A stretch of DNA of 64,000 bases from Cohnella herbarum (GTDB taxonomy: Bacteria; Bacillota; Bacilli; Paenibacillales; Paenibacillaceae). Where the stretch lies: positions 5,445,001 through 5,509,000 of the forward strand of contig NZ_CP051680.1 in the NCBI RefSeq assembly GCF_012849095.1, given 5' to 3'. This document shows, piece by piece, positions 46,096-55,138 of the stretch; position 1 is the stretch's first letter, and every line of letters begins with the position of its first letter. Made by a program: the position numbers and the translations under genes. The notes under the pieces are model-generated. The model ran no database searches and was not told where the DNA came from. It worked only from the letters and a program-made list of their open reading frames with translations.

Positions 46096-47504
46096 GATGA
46101 TGTAAAGTAGTCTGTGTACCAACATTTGGAGCCTTAACAGGCAACAAAAAAGTAGGGTATCCTCGGGATTACGACATCACCAAGAAGGAGCCCTACTCGA
46201 TGACTACTATATCCGAAAATGCGTACGGCAATCTACTTGAAAATGCTGTAAAAAAGCTGTTGCAGGAGAAGCTAGAACTGCTCATGCGTGAAGAAATTAA
46301 GAACTACATGCTTAACGAGCAACAGGATCAGCGAAACAGTCGTAATGGTCACTACAAGCGTACGTTCCAAACCCGTTACGGAACCATAAACGAACTCCAA
46401 GTTCCTCGCGACCGTAAAGGCACTTTTCAAACGCGTTTGTTCCAACCCTACCAACGTAGAGAAGGCTGGTTGGAAGAGGCCATCATTCATATGTACAAAG
46501 GCGGAATGAGCACACGCGAAGTTGCCAAGTTCATCGAGAGCATGTTCGGTACTCAGTATTCTCCGACCACCATCAGTAACATTACTCAGACGGTTATGGA
46601 GGACATCGAACAGTGGCAGAAGCGCCCGCTAGAGAAACGCTACTCCGTTATCTATTTGGACGGGCTCTATGTTAAGCTCAAACGTAATACAGTCAGTAGC
46701 GAGGCTGTTTACTTGGTCATGGGTATCGACGAGAAAGGGATACGTCAAATTCTAGGATTTTACGTCGGTGGCCAAGAGAGTTCTAACGTTTGGAAAGAGG
46801 TCTTAATTGACTTAAAGAACCGCGGAGCAACCGAAGTGCTAGTTGGCGTTTTTGACGGGCTACCTGGACTTGAGGAAGCTTTTCGAGCAGTGTATCCTCA
46901 GGCCGATGTGCAGCACTGTATCGTCCATAAAGTGAGAAGTACCTTTCCAAAAATTCGAGTCAACGATAAAACCGAGTTTCTCGAAGATTTGAAGGGTGTA
47001 TACACGGCATTTGATGGCGATGTAGCTTTGGCGGTCTTCGATGGGTTCAAAGCCAAATGGAGCAAGCAATATCCGAAGGAAGTGAAGTCGTGGGAGGAAC
47101 AACTCCCGACGTTACTGACCTTCTACAAGTTCCCAGCACTCACACGACCTGCGATTTACACTTCGAACCCCATTGAACGGACGAACAAAGAGTTACGCAA
47201 GCGCCTGAAGCCAATGAATAGTCTAACTAACATTGAAGCAGCAGAGAAAATCATCTACCTCCAATCCCTAGACTACAATGAGAAATGGTGCGGAAGAGCA
47301 ATTCGAGGCTTTGTAGACCCAGACACCAAAGCAGCATTTGAGAAGATGTACACTGAGAAATATTCAAGACAAAAGACTTAAAGCTGTAGCTCCCGCGCCT
47401 TCGCTTGAGCTACGCGCCTCAAGTCACACGACCTTAAACAAATTGATTTTTTCTATCCATCGTCCCGATGGAAAAACCTACTACACAGACTACTTGACGC
47501 TACC
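46096..47504 (+). mobile_element. IS256-family insertion sequence, complete
   Basis: 1409 bp with one transposase. The ends share AAGTAGTCTGTGTA in inverted orientation (46104-46117 and rc of 47482-47495 region), with further partial matches outward over about 23 bp. AACTTTCG is duplicated on both sides (46088-46095 and 47505-47512), the 8-bp size expected for IS256. Removing the IS and one copy restores the 51-bp repeat unit, so insertion is into the array. Exact ends are uncertain by a base. Confidence 0.9.
46200..47381 (+). CDS. IS256-family transposase
   Basis: A 393-residue intact mutator-type transposase. DDE acidic residues lie in VIYLDGLYVKL, LVGVFDGLPGLEEAF and SNPIERTNKELR. RNSRNGHYKRT and GGMSTREVAKFIE are family features. 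AAGGAG is 9-10 bp before the ATG. An inverted pair AGTAGGG (46151-46157) / CCCTACT (46191-46197) brackets the binding site and could fold it away in readthrough transcripts. Confidence 0.96.
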   Translation: MTTISENAYGNLLENAVKKLLQEKLELLMREEIKNYMLNEQQDQRNSRNGHYKRTFQTRYGTINELQVPRDRKGTFQTRLFQPYQRREGWLEEAIIHMYKGGMSTREVAKFIESMFGTQYSPTTISNITQTVMEDIEQWQKRPLEKRYSVIYLDGLYVKLKRNTVSSEAVYLVMGIDEKGIRQILGFYVGGQESSNVWKEVLIDLKNRGATEVLVGVFDGLPGLEEAFRAVYPQADVQHCIVHKVRSTFPKIRVNDKTEFLEDLKGVYTAFDGDVALAVFDGFKAKWSKQYPKEVKSWEEQLPTLLTFYKFPALTRPAIYTSNPIERTNKELRKRLKPMNSLTNIEAAEKIIYLQSLDYNEKWCGRAIRGFVDPDTKAAFEKMYTEKYSRQKT

Positions 47505-47722
47505 AACTTTCGGCTCGATAGTGGTGATTTTCACCGCTATTTCACGTGACGGCCCGACTTTCGGCTCAATAGTGGTGATTTGTACCGCTATTTCACGTGA
47601 CGACCTGACTTTCGGCTCGATAGTGTTGATTTCTACCGCTATTTCACGTGACGGCCTGACTTTCGGCTCGATAGTGGTGATTTTCACCGCTATATCGTGG
47701 GACGGCCCGACTTTCGACGGAT
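47505..47722. repeat. 51-bp tandem repeat array, right part (family C)
   Basis: Units start at 47516, 47567, 47618 and 47669, again exactly 51 bp apart, with the same hairpin and the variant linker TTTCACGTGACGGCC. Hence the left and right groups had differentiated before or since the IS came in. Confidence 0.92.
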
Positions 47723-47810
47723 AAGGTCAGGCTATATTTTTAGAATATCTAACATAAATCCACTAAAAACCGAATACCATCCTATTTCAACATAACAATA
47801 CGAACATTTA

Positions 47811-47827
47811 TGTAATATTTTATTACA
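47811..47827 (+). promoter_or_regulatory. GlnR/TnrA box, distal, urt operon
   Basis: TGTAATATTTTATTACA, a perfect TGTNA-N7-TNACA site and nearly a full palindrome, about 100 bp before the inferred start. Confidence 0.75.
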
Positions 47828-47873
47828 TAAAATTAGAATAACTACTCCATTTCCACGAAATTTCAATAATAAA

Positions 47874-47890
47874 TGTAAGGTATATTGACA
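47874..47890 (+). promoter_or_regulatory. GlnR/TnrA box, proximal, urt operon
   Basis: TGTAAGGTATATTGACA, a perfect consensus match that contains the -35 hexamer. Confidence 0.75.
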
Positions 47891-47914
47891 CAAATGATGA
47901 CATAACCATATAAT
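47885..47914 (+). promoter_or_regulatory. Sigma-A promoter of urtA
   Basis: TTGACA and TATAAT, both perfect, 18-bp spacer. Confidence 0.82.
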
Positions 47915-47945
47915 GTAATTACGAACGGTTGGGCTGTGGAGAGAA

Positions 47946-47957
47946 CCGAACGTTCGG
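47946..47957. promoter_or_regulatory. 12-bp palindrome in the urtA leader
   Basis: CCGAACGTTCGG, a perfect palindrome between promoter and gene. It contains the PurR half-site core CCGAAC in both orientations but not the usual 16-17 bp PurBox spacing. Possible operator of unknown protein. Confidence 0.4.
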
Positions 47958-47999
47958 ATTTTAGAGAGAAAACCATACTAAGGATCGGGGAGTGGAAAG

Positions 48000-49295
48000 A
48001 TGAAGAAGGGCAATTGGTTAAAGGGATTCGTTCTGACGATGACGGCAAGTTTGGTGTTGGCGGGGTGCGGCGGCAATAACAACAACGAAGCCGGGGGTTC
48101 GGCTTCGCCGGCGGCGCCGGCATCGTCGGAGTCATCGTCATCGGCGCCTGCTTCATCGCCCGCCGCTGCGGGCGGAGATACGGTTAAGGTTGGTATTCTG
48201 CATTCCTTAAGCGGCACGATGTCGATCTCGGAGGTAACGGTTAAGAATTCCGAACTGATGGCGATTAAAGAGATAAACGCCAAAGGCGGCGTGCTTGGCA
48301 AACAGATCGAGGCGGTAGTCGAGGACGGCGCTTCCGATTGGCCGACTTTCGCCGAGAAAGCCCGCAAACTCTTGTCCGAAGATAAAGTCGCGACGGTATT
48401 CGGGGGATGGACTTCCTCCAGCCGGAAAGCGATGTTGCCCGTATTCGAAGAATTAAACGGACTTCTCTGGTACCCGGTGCAGTATGAAGGATTGGAATCA
48501 TCCCCTAACATTTTCTATACGGGAGCTACCACTAACCAACAAATCATCCCTTCGGTTGATTTCTTGCTGGAGAAAGGCAAGAAAAAAGTGTTCTTGCTCG
48601 GCTCCGACTATGTTTTCCCGCGTACCGCGAACAAAATCATCAAGGCGCAATTGGCGGCCAAAGGCGGAGAGACGGTAGCGGAAGAATACACGCCGCTTGG
48701 ACATACGGATTACACGACGATTATCGCGAAAATCAAAGAAGCTAAACCTGACGTTGTCTACAATACGCTGAACGGCGATAGCAACGTGGCTTTCTTCAAA
48801 CAATTGAAGGACGCGGGAATTACGTCCGCGGATCTGATGACGATTTCCGTATCCGTTGCGGAAGAGGAAGTAAAAGGGATCGGACCCGAATACTTAACCG
48901 GTCACCTCGTTGCGTGGGATTACTATCAAACGACGGATACGCCGGAAAACAAAATTTTCGTCGAAAATTTCAAGAAAGAATACGGCGCGGAAAGCGTGAC
49001 GAGCGATCCGATGGAAGCCGGTTACGTTGCCGTGTACTTGTGGGCGGCCGCGGCAGAGAAAGCGGGATCCTTCGAGGTCGATAAAGTGAAGGAAGCGGCC
49101 AAGGGCATTGAATTCAATGCGCCGGAAGGCAAAGTCACGATCGACGGCGACAATCAGCATATTTACAAAACCGTTCGGATCGGCGAGATCAAAGCAGACG
49201 GTCAAATCGTTGAATTGTGGAATTCCGGCGGTCCCGTTAAGCCGGATCCGTACCTTACGACGTATGACTGGGCCAAAGGTCTGAGCGATCAATAA
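48000..49295 (+). CDS. urtA: Urea ABC transporter substrate-binding lipoprotein
   Basis: A 431-residue lipoprotein. The lipobox VLAGC is near residue 22, followed by a Ser/Ala/Pro linker ([15 protein letters not shown]) and a type I periplasmic-binding fold: [74 protein letters not shown]. These stretches are typical of UrtA. Related amide-binding proteins exist, so the ligand may be urea or a near analogue. GGGGAGTGG precedes the ATG. First gene of urtABCDE, with two GlnR-type boxes upstream. Confidence 0.93.
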   Translation: MKKGNWLKGFVLTMTASLVLAGCGGNNNNEAGGSASPAAPASSESSSSAPASSPAAAGGDTVKVGILHSLSGTMSISEVTVKNSELMAIKEINAKGGVLGKQIEAVVEDGASDWPTFAEKARKLLSEDKVATVFGGWTSSSRKAMLPVFEELNGLLWYPVQYEGLESSPNIFYTGATTNQQIIPSVDFLLEKGKKKVFLLGSDYVFPRTANKIIKAQLAAKGGETVAEEYTPLGHTDYTTIIAKIKEAKPDVVYNTLNGDSNVAFFKQLKDAGITSADLMTISVSVAEEEVKGIGPEYLTGHLVAWDYYQTTDTPENKIFVENFKKEYGAESVTSDPMEAGYVAVYLWAAAAEKAGSFEVDKVKEAAKGIEFNAPEGKVTIDGDNQHIYKTVRIGEIKADGQIVELWNSGGPVKPDPYLTTYDWAKGLSDQ

Positions 49296-49325
49296 AGGTG
49301 TCGTCTTGCGGAAACTGGGAGGGAT

Positions 49326-49358
49326 GGGGGAGTGTTCGGCGAAAGCCGGGGCTTCCCC
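49326..49358 (+). other. Stem-loop between urtA and urtB
   Basis: GGGG...CGGC GAAA GCCG...CCCC helix with a GAAA tetraloop and a short TTTT a few bases downstream. Such structures often lower membrane-subunit expression relative to the binding protein. Confidence 0.55.
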
Positions 49359-49426
49359 TCGCTTTTAAGCAAAATCGCAAAACGCGCGGTAGGGTTTGAC
49401 GCATTTGGAGCGTAGGGGGTTGCGTA

Positions 49427-50332
49427 ATGGAAATATGGGTCTCGCAATTTTTTAACGGTTTGAGCGTGAGTTCGATTCTATTGTTAATCGCGCTTGGTCT
49501 TGCGATTACTTTCGGCCTCATGAAGGTCATTAACATGTCGCACGGGGAATTCATTATGATTGGCGCCTACGGGGCGTATATGACGCAGCAAATATTCAAA
49601 TCAACCCTTCCCAAGAGCCTATTCGACGCTTATTTTCCCGTTGCTATACTCGTTAGCTTCGTCATCGCATTCGCGATCGGTTACTTGCTCGAAGTCACGC
49701 TGATCCGCTTCCTCTACGGAAGGCCGCTCGATAGCTTGTTGGCCACCTGGGGCGTCGGATTGATGCTTCAACAGTTGGCTCGCTCCATCTTCGGGGCGCC
49801 TAACGTGGCAGTGTCGAGTCCGTCTTGGTTAGACGGAGGACTGACGGTATTCTCGGGAGTGGTGCTTCCCTATAAAAGATTGTTCATTATCGCGCTAGTG
49901 GCGCTTTGTCTCTTCGCGATGTACTTGTATATTTACCGGAGCAACGCCGGTCGGCGGATGAGGGCGGTTATGCAAAATAGAGAGATGGCCGCCTGTCTCG
50001 GCATCTCGACCAGACGCGTGGATTCGTTCACGTTCGCGATCGGTTCCGGCATCGCCGGCATAGCGGGTTGCGCGCTTACTTTGATCGGTCCGATCGGGCC
50101 TTCCATCGGCACTTATTACATCGTGGACGCCTTCATGGTCGTCGTGCTCGGCGGAGTCGGGAAGTTGGTCGGGACCGTAGCCGGAGCGCTCGGTATCGGA
50201 GTATTCAATACGCTCTTCGAATGGTGGACGGATGCTTCTCTCGGCAAAGTGTTGGTATTCCTCTGCATCGTCGCCTTCCTGCAATGGAAGCCGATGGGGA
50301 TGTTCGCGGTAAGGACCCGGTCCCTGGATTAG
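49427..50332 (+). CDS. urtB: Urea ABC transporter permease UrtB
   Basis: A 301-residue LivH-type permease with about eight membrane helices. [28 protein letters not shown] opens the protein in pieces ([14 protein letters not shown]), and [24 protein letters not shown] carries the transmembrane-loop coupling region. It pairs with UrtC to form the channel. The ATG has TAGGGGG about 8 bp upstream. Confidence 0.94.
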   Translation: MEIWVSQFFNGLSVSSILLLIALGLAITFGLMKVINMSHGEFIMIGAYGAYMTQQIFKSTLPKSLFDAYFPVAILVSFVIAFAIGYLLEVTLIRFLYGRPLDSLLATWGVGLMLQQLARSIFGAPNVAVSSPSWLDGGLTVFSGVVLPYKRLFIIALVALCLFAMYLYIYRSNAGRRMRAVMQNREMAACLGISTRRVDSFTFAIGSGIAGIAGCALTLIGPIGPSIGTYYIVDAFMVVVLGGVGKLVGTVAGALGIGVFNTLFEWWTDASLGKVLVFLCIVAFLQWKPMGMFAVRTRSLD

Positions 50333-50375
50333 ACTGGACTAGGATCAGACAAACGTAAGGAAGAAGGTGATCGCG

Positions 50376-51479
50376 GTGCTATCCTCCTCTATACTGCCGC
50401 GCCGTGTCTGGTTGTTGATCGGCTATGCCGTCTCTGCGGCCGCATTGTTCTCGGCTCCGCTCTATCTGAATGATTTTCGCTTAAACTTATTGGCTAAATG
50501 TTTGGCGTTTGCCATCGTGGCTTTGGGATTGGATCTGCTGTGGGGTTATACGGGTATTCTGAGTTTGGGGCACGGGGTGTTCTTCGGATTGGGAGCATAC
50601 GCGATGGCTATGCATCTGAAGCTCGTGTCGAGCGGGTCGCGAATTCCCGACTTCATGGATTGGATGGGGTTAACGAAGCTTCCTTGGTTTTGGGAGCTGT
50701 TCAAGAGCTTCGCTTTTGCGGCCTTAATGGGCATTGCCATTCCTGCCGGGTTGGCGCTGCTGCTCGGCTTCTTCACTTTCCGAAACCGAATCCGCGGCGT
50801 ATATTTTACGATTCTTACCCAAGCTTTGGTCATTATTACGGTGACCTTATTCGTGGGTCAACAGGCGTACACGGGCGGTACGAACGGACTAACCGGATAT
50901 ACGAAAATGTTCGGGTACAGCTTGAAGTCGGATACGGCTAAAACGATGGTTTACTTGGCTACCGTTGTGGCATTGATATTGGCATTTCTGTTATGCAGAT
51001 ATTTGGTCAAGAGTCGCTTCGGTAAGGTGCTGAGGGCGATTCGGGACGGAGAGAACCGAACGAGGTTTCTGGGTTACGATCCTTCGAGTTATCAGATGGC
51101 GGCTTTTGCCGTATCGGCGGGACTGGCGGGGGTAGCGGGGATGTTATTCGTGCTCCATGTAGGGATTATTTCTCCGACGATGATGGCCATCGTGCCGTCT
51201 ATCGAAATGGTGCTTCTAGTCGCCATCGGAGGGCGCGGGACATTGGTAGGTGCCGTTATCGGGGCCGTCATCATGACGCAAGCGAAGAGCGAACTCAGCG
51301 CGTCCTATCCGGATTTTTGGTTATTTTTTCTCGGGGCGTTGTTTATCGTGGTCACTGTATTCTTACCGGGCGGAATCGTCGGTTTGATCCGTCAATTGCG
51401 CCAAACGATCATTAGGAGGCGGAGTACGAATGAAATCAAACTCAATTCTGTCGTGCCAGAAGGTAACGGTGTCGTTTGA
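50376..51479 (+). CDS. urtC: Urea ABC transporter permease UrtC
   Basis: A 367-residue LivM-type permease, about nine helices: LGLDLLWGYTGILSLGHGVFFGLGAYAMAMH in pieces (GYTGILSLGHGVFFGLG), GVYFTILTQAL, GGTNGLTGY and MVLLVAIGGRGTLVGA. GTG 50376 follows AAGGTG by 6 bp; GTG 50367 is an alternative. Its 3' end overlaps urtD by 50 bp, tying their translation. Confidence 0.92.
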   Translation: MLSSSILPRRVWLLIGYAVSAAALFSAPLYLNDFRLNLLAKCLAFAIVALGLDLLWGYTGILSLGHGVFFGLGAYAMAMHLKLVSSGSRIPDFMDWMGLTKLPWFWELFKSFAFAALMGIAIPAGLALLLGFFTFRNRIRGVYFTILTQALVIITVTLFVGQQAYTGGTNGLTGYTKMFGYSLKSDTAKTMVYLATVVALILAFLLCRYLVKSRFGKVLRAIRDGENRTRFLGYDPSSYQMAAFAVSAGLAGVAGMLFVLHVGIISPTMMAIVPSIEMVLLVAIGGRGTLVGAVIGAVIMTQAKSELSASYPDFWLFFLGALFIVVTVFLPGGIVGLIRQLRQTIIRRRSTNEIKLNSVVPEGNGVV

Positions 51480-52218
51480 TGGATTCAAGGCGGTACAAGA
51501 AATGAGCTTGGAGCTTGCCGCGGGCGAGCTTCGGTTCCTCATCGGGCCGAACGGCGCGGGGAAAACGACGATGTTGGACGCGATCTGCGGCAAAGTGAGA
51601 CCCGCATCGGGCAGCGTCGCATTCCATGGGCGCGAAGGGACGGTAGACGTAACTCGGCGTAAGGAGCATGAGATCGCGCAATTGGGCATCGGACGGAAGT
51701 TCCAGACGCCTTCGATTTTCTCCGGTTTAACCGTGGAAGAAAATTTGGAGATCGCGATGTCCCAAAACCGCGGAGTTTGGGCGACTTTGCGGGCTTCGAT
51801 GAAGAAAAGCGACCAAGAGCGCATGGAGGCGGAGTTGGAGTTGATCGGATTGGGCGACAAGAAACGGCTTCGCGCCGGTCTCCTGTCGCATGGGGAGAAG
51901 CAGTGGTTGGAAATCGGCATGATGCTCCTTCAGGAGCCGGAAATTCTGTTATTGGATGAACCGGTAGCCGGGATGACGGATAAGGAAACGGACAAAACGG
52001 GCGAGCTGCTGCAGGAAATCGTACGTAAACGTACGGTGGTGGTCGTAGAGCATGATATGGAATTCGTGCGTAATTTCGCTAGCAAAGTCACCGTTATGCA
52101 CGAAGGGAAGCTGTTGAAGGAAGGGTCCATGGACGAAGTGCAAAGGGACGACCGGGTGGCGGAAGTGTATCTGGGCAGGAAAAGGCGGGATTACGATGTT
52201 ATCAGTTCAACGGCTTGA
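51430..52218 (+). CDS. urtD: Urea ABC transporter ATPase UrtD
   Basis: A 262-residue LivG-type ATPase: Walker A IGPNGAGKTTMLD, GRKFQTPSIFSGLTVEENLE, the signature region LSHGEKQWLEIGMML (LSHGE instead of LSGGE, usual in UrtD), Walker B ILLLDEPVAGMTD. TTAGGAGG is about 10 bp before the ATG inside urtC. Confidence 0.94.
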   Translation: MKSNSILSCQKVTVSFDGFKAVQEMSLELAAGELRFLIGPNGAGKTTMLDAICGKVRPASGSVAFHGREGTVDVTRRKEHEIAQLGIGRKFQTPSIFSGLTVEENLEIAMSQNRGVWATLRASMKKSDQERMEAELELIGLGDKKRLRAGLLSHGEKQWLEIGMMLLQEPEILLLDEPVAGMTDKETDKTGELLQEIVRKRTVVVVEHDMEFVRNFASKVTVMHEGKLLKEGSMDEVQRDDRVAEVYLGRKRRDYDVISSTA

Positions 52219-52903
52219 AGCGGGATACGGCGAGAGCGTTATTTTACGGGACGTGTCGCTTACGGTTGAACCGGGGCAAGTCGTCTGCCTGATGGGGCGC
52301 AACGGCGTAGGGAAGTCTACGTTGGTCAAAAGCATCATGGGACTTCTTAAGGCAAGAAAAGGCTCCGTATCCTTCAAAGGAGCGGACGTAACGAAGCGGG
52401 CACCGGGAGAGCGGGCGAAGAAGGGTATCGGTTACGTTCCGCAAGGGCGGGAGATTTTCTCCCAATTGACCGTCTATGAGAATTTGCGAGTCGGTCTGGA
52501 GGCTCATCCGGATTCCGCCAAGCGCCGAAGCAAAACGATTCCGCCGGAGGCGATCGAGAAATTTCCGATTTTGCCGACCTTCTACAAACGTCGCGGCGGA
52601 GATTTGAGCGGCGGGCAGCAGCAGCAATTGGCTTTCGCGCGGGCGCTCATCTCCGAGCCGGACTTACTTGTGCTCGATGAGCCGACGGAAGGGATTCAGC
52701 CTTCTATCGTGGATGCGATTCAAGACGTTATCCGGTCGATCCGCGATGAGGGCAAGACGGCGATTCTTCTCGTGGAGCAAAGCTTGGACTTCGTTCGCAG
52801 CGTCGGAGATCGTTTCTACATCATGGAGAAGGGTACGATCGTTTGGCAAGGCGGGCGGGAGGAACTGGACGATCCGGCGGTTATGAAGCATCTAACGATT
52901 TAA
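52196..52903 (+). CDS. urtE: Urea ABC transporter ATPase UrtE
   Basis: A 235-residue LivF-type ATPase: Walker A MGRNGVGKSTLVKSIMG, GYVPQGREIFSQLTVYENL, signature DLSGGQQQQLAFARAL, Walker B LLVLDEPTEGIQPSIV. It overlaps urtD by 23 bp and completes the urtABCDE set. A nitrogen box starts at the very next base after its stop. Confidence 0.95.
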   Translation: MLSVQRLEAGYGESVILRDVSLTVEPGQVVCLMGRNGVGKSTLVKSIMGLLKARKGSVSFKGADVTKRAPGERAKKGIGYVPQGREIFSQLTVYENLRVGLEAHPDSAKRRSKTIPPEAIEKFPILPTFYKRRGGDLSGGQQQQLAFARALISEPDLLVLDEPTEGIQPSIVDAIQDVIRSIRDEGKTAILLVEQSLDFVRSVGDRFYIMEKGTIVWQGGREELDDPAVMKHLTI

Positions 52904-52920
52904 TGTAATAATATCTAACA
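52904..52920 (+). promoter_or_regulatory. GlnR/TnrA box, distal, guanidine-transporter operon
   Basis: TGTAATAATATCTAACA, perfect consensus, centred near -50 of the inferred start, the classical activating position. Confidence 0.75.
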
Positions 52921-52926
52921 TAAGTG

Positions 52927-52956
52927 TTGACGATTTTAGATAATGGCTGATAAAAT
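52927..52956 (+). promoter_or_regulatory. Sigma-A promoter of the guanidine-transporter operon
   Basis: TTGACG and TAAAAT with an 18-bp spacer, about 55 bp before the second guanidine-I aptamer. Confidence 0.65.
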
Positions 52957-52972
52957 GTAAACAAAGTTGACA
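52956..52972 (+). promoter_or_regulatory. GlnR/TnrA box, proximal, guanidine-transporter operon
   Basis: TGTAAACAAAGTTGACA, perfect consensus, over the start site, a repressing position. Confidence 0.75.
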
Positions 52973-53009
52973 ATTAGATAAAGGTTCCTCTAGTTAGGAA
53001 CGCAAAAGT

Positions 53010-53134
53010 CGTCTAGGGTTCCGTTGGCGTGAGGTCAAGCTGGTCCGAGAGATGGCGTATGGCAACGGGAGCAACGCGGAGTTACGTTAGGCCCGCCCCG
53101 CCATATCACACGGAAGGACAAAAGCCTGGGAGAC
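53010..53134 (+). ncRNA. Guanidine-I riboswitch (ykkC-yxkD class), copy 2
   Basis: CTAGGGTTCCG, CTGGTCCGAGAG, ACACGGAAGGACAAAAGCC and TGGGAGA as in copy 1, but with a longer variable middle helix (53055-53105). An attenuator hairpin shares the 3' end. Confidence 0.95.
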
Positions 53135-53153
53135 CCTCTCTCCCAGGCTTTTG
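53121..53153 (+). terminator. Guanidine-riboswitch terminator, copy 2
   Basis: AAAAGCCTGGGAGA / TCTCCCAGGCTTTT perfect stem with a 5-nt loop. Confidence 0.9.
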
Positions 53154-53197
53154 TTATTTTCTAAGATCAAATCGAAATCCAAAGGAGTGGGATCGTT

Positions 53198-54229
53198 ATG
53201 AATCGGAGTCGGGAACTTTCTCGTAATCGGCTGTTCAGTGCATTCTCCGTCATTCTTATCGTCGTTTGCGTTCTGTCCGTACTGTCCGCTTGCGGTAACA
53301 AAGAGAAATCGGGAAGCTCTGACGAGCCGATCTCCATCGCGTTGAGCCCTTGGCCGGGCTGGTTTATGTGGTATTTGGTCGAGGAGAAAGGGTTCTTCGA
53401 GAAACACGGCGTTAACGTGAAGCTGGAGTGGTTTCCCGTATATAGCGATTCCTTGCAGGCGCTGGCTACGGGCAAAGTCGATGCGAATAGCCAGACGTTG
53501 TCCGACACGCTGCCTGCCGCCTCCAAGGGCATCAAGTTAAAAGCCGTGCTTGTCAATGACAACTCGAACGGCGGGGACGCGATTGTCAGCAAGCCTGACA
53601 TCGGAAGCGTGAAGGAATTGAAGGGCAAGACGGTCGCCACGGAGCTTGGGACGGTCGACCATTTGCTTCTGTTAACGGCGCTAGAGCAGAACGGACTGGG
53701 CGAAGGCGATATCAATTACGTGAATATGACGGTCAACGACGCGGGTCCGGCGTTCATTGCAGGCAACACGGACGCTTCCGTGCTATGGGAGCCGTTCCAG
53801 ACCAAGGCGGTCAAGGAAGGCAAAGGCAAGATCTTGTTCTCGTCGAAAGAAACGCCGGGGCTCATTCCCGATTTGCTCGTTTTCCGCGAAAGCGTCGTAA
53901 AGGATCGTTCGGACGACGTTCAGAAGATCGTCGACGCTTGGTTCGAGGCGCTTGAATATTTCAAAGCCAACGAAACGGAGTCCATCGAAATCATGGCGAA
54001 GCGGGCCGAGACGACACCGGAAGATTTCAAACTTGGACTCGAGAGCATCAAGCTGTTCAGCAAGGAAGACAACGTCAACGCTTTCGGCCAACGGGAGGAA
54101 TTGACCTCCCTATCATTCACGGGCAAGAAGACGGCGGAGTTCCTGAAAAAGCTAGATATGATAAGCGAGATCCCTGACGTTGACGCACTGCTCGAGCCTA
54201 AATTCGTACAAAAAGCAGCAGGGGAGTGA
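53198..54229 (+). CDS. ABC transporter substrate-binding lipoprotein, likely guanidine uptake
   Basis: A 343-residue lipoprotein with lipobox LLSAC-like (LSACG, Cys about residue 31) and an NMT1/SsuA-type fold: PISIALSPWPGWFMWYLVEEKGFFEKHG in pieces, EWFPVYSDSLQALATGKVDANSQTL, LKGKTVATELGTVDH. The family binds nitrate, sulfonates, taurine or pyrimidines. Placed behind a guanidine-I riboswitch and nitrogen boxes, guanidine or a related compound is the best guess. GGAGTGGGATC lies before the ATG. Confidence 0.88.
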   Translation: MNRSRELSRNRLFSAFSVILIVVCVLSVLSACGNKEKSGSSDEPISIALSPWPGWFMWYLVEEKGFFEKHGVNVKLEWFPVYSDSLQALATGKVDANSQTLSDTLPAASKGIKLKAVLVNDNSNGGDAIVSKPDIGSVKELKGKTVATELGTVDHLLLLTALEQNGLGEGDINYVNMTVNDAGPAFIAGNTDASVLWEPFQTKAVKEGKGKILFSSKETPGLIPDLLVFRESVVKDRSDDVQKIVDAWFEALEYFKANETESIEIMAKRAETTPEDFKLGLESIKLFSKEDNVNAFGQREELTSLSFTGKKTAEFLKKLDMISEIPDVDALLEPKFVQKAAGE

Positions 54230-54235
54230 CGGCAT

Positions 54236-55114
54236 ATGAGTAAGCCCAATGCAACAGGCGGAGTTACGGTTGCGGATACCATTATCGGGTCTGCGTCGTC
54301 ACCGTCTCCCCCGGTTTCAAGTGCGAAGACCAGAAAAAGGCATGCCATGCAAATCTTCGAAGATATCCCGAGGCGCGGCTTCGGGATTACCGCGATCGCC
54401 TCTTTTCTCGTTATGCTCTCTTTCTGGTCGGTCTTAAGCTATGGACAACTCGTGAATCCGATTTTCCTGCCTACGCCGGACAAGGTGCTCGTAAGTCTGT
54501 TCGATCAGCTAGGCACGAGCGTCTACTGGAACCATATCGGGATTAGCGTTTTCCGGGTAATGGCAGGGTTTGCGCTTGCCTGTCTCTTAGCTATTCCGAT
54601 CGGTCTGTTCGCAGGAACCTATCGTTATGGGGAAGCCTTCATCGAGCCGCCGATGGAATTTATCCGTTACATGCCCGCAGTGGCGTTCATTCCGTTAATC
54701 ATGGTATGGGCCGGCATTGGCGAGTGGGCCAAAATCCTGCTTATCTTCATAGGGTGCTTCTTTCAACTCGTGTTGATGGTCGCCGCGGACACTCGACTTG
54801 TGTCCAAGGATTTGGTGCAAGCCTCCTTTACGCTAGGGGCAAGTCGGTGGCAGGTGATTCAGACCGTCATCATCCCGGCCGTACAGCCCCGATTGCTGAA
54901 TACGCTCCGATTGATGCTGGGCTGGGCATGGACCTATTTGGTCGTCGCGGAGCTCGTCGCCGTGAATAGCGGGCTCGGATACGCGATCATGAAAGCCCAA
55001 AGATTCTTGAATACGGAGCAAATATTCGTCGGCATCATTGTTATAGGCCTGCTTGGCTTAATAAGCGACCGAATCTTTGCTTTCCTTAACCGTCGGTTGT
55101 ACCCATGGGCGTAA
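54236..55114 (+). CDS. ABC transporter permease (SsuC/TauC-type), likely guanidine uptake
   Basis: A 292-residue permease with six membrane helices (residues about 50-285) after a hydrophilic N-terminal tail of about 40 residues. The coupling loop is DLVQASFTLGASRWQVIQTVIIPAVQP in pieces (TLGASRWQVIQTVIIPA). GMEFIRY-like PMEFIRYMPAVAFIPL is also typical. It begins 6 bp after the binding-protein gene. Confidence 0.9.
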   Translation: MSKPNATGGVTVADTIIGSASSPSPPVSSAKTRKRHAMQIFEDIPRRGFGITAIASFLVMLSFWSVLSYGQLVNPIFLPTPDKVLVSLFDQLGTSVYWNHIGISVFRVMAGFALACLLAIPIGLFAGTYRYGEAFIEPPMEFIRYMPAVAFIPLIMVWAGIGEWAKILLIFIGCFFQLVLMVAADTRLVSKDLVQASFTLGASRWQVIQTVIIPAVQPRLLNTLRLMLGWAWTYLVVAELVAVNSGLGYAIMKAQRFLNTEQIFVGIIVIGLLGLISDRIFAFLNRRLYPWA

Positions 55115-55138
55115 TGAACGCCGAAGGAGGAATAGGCC

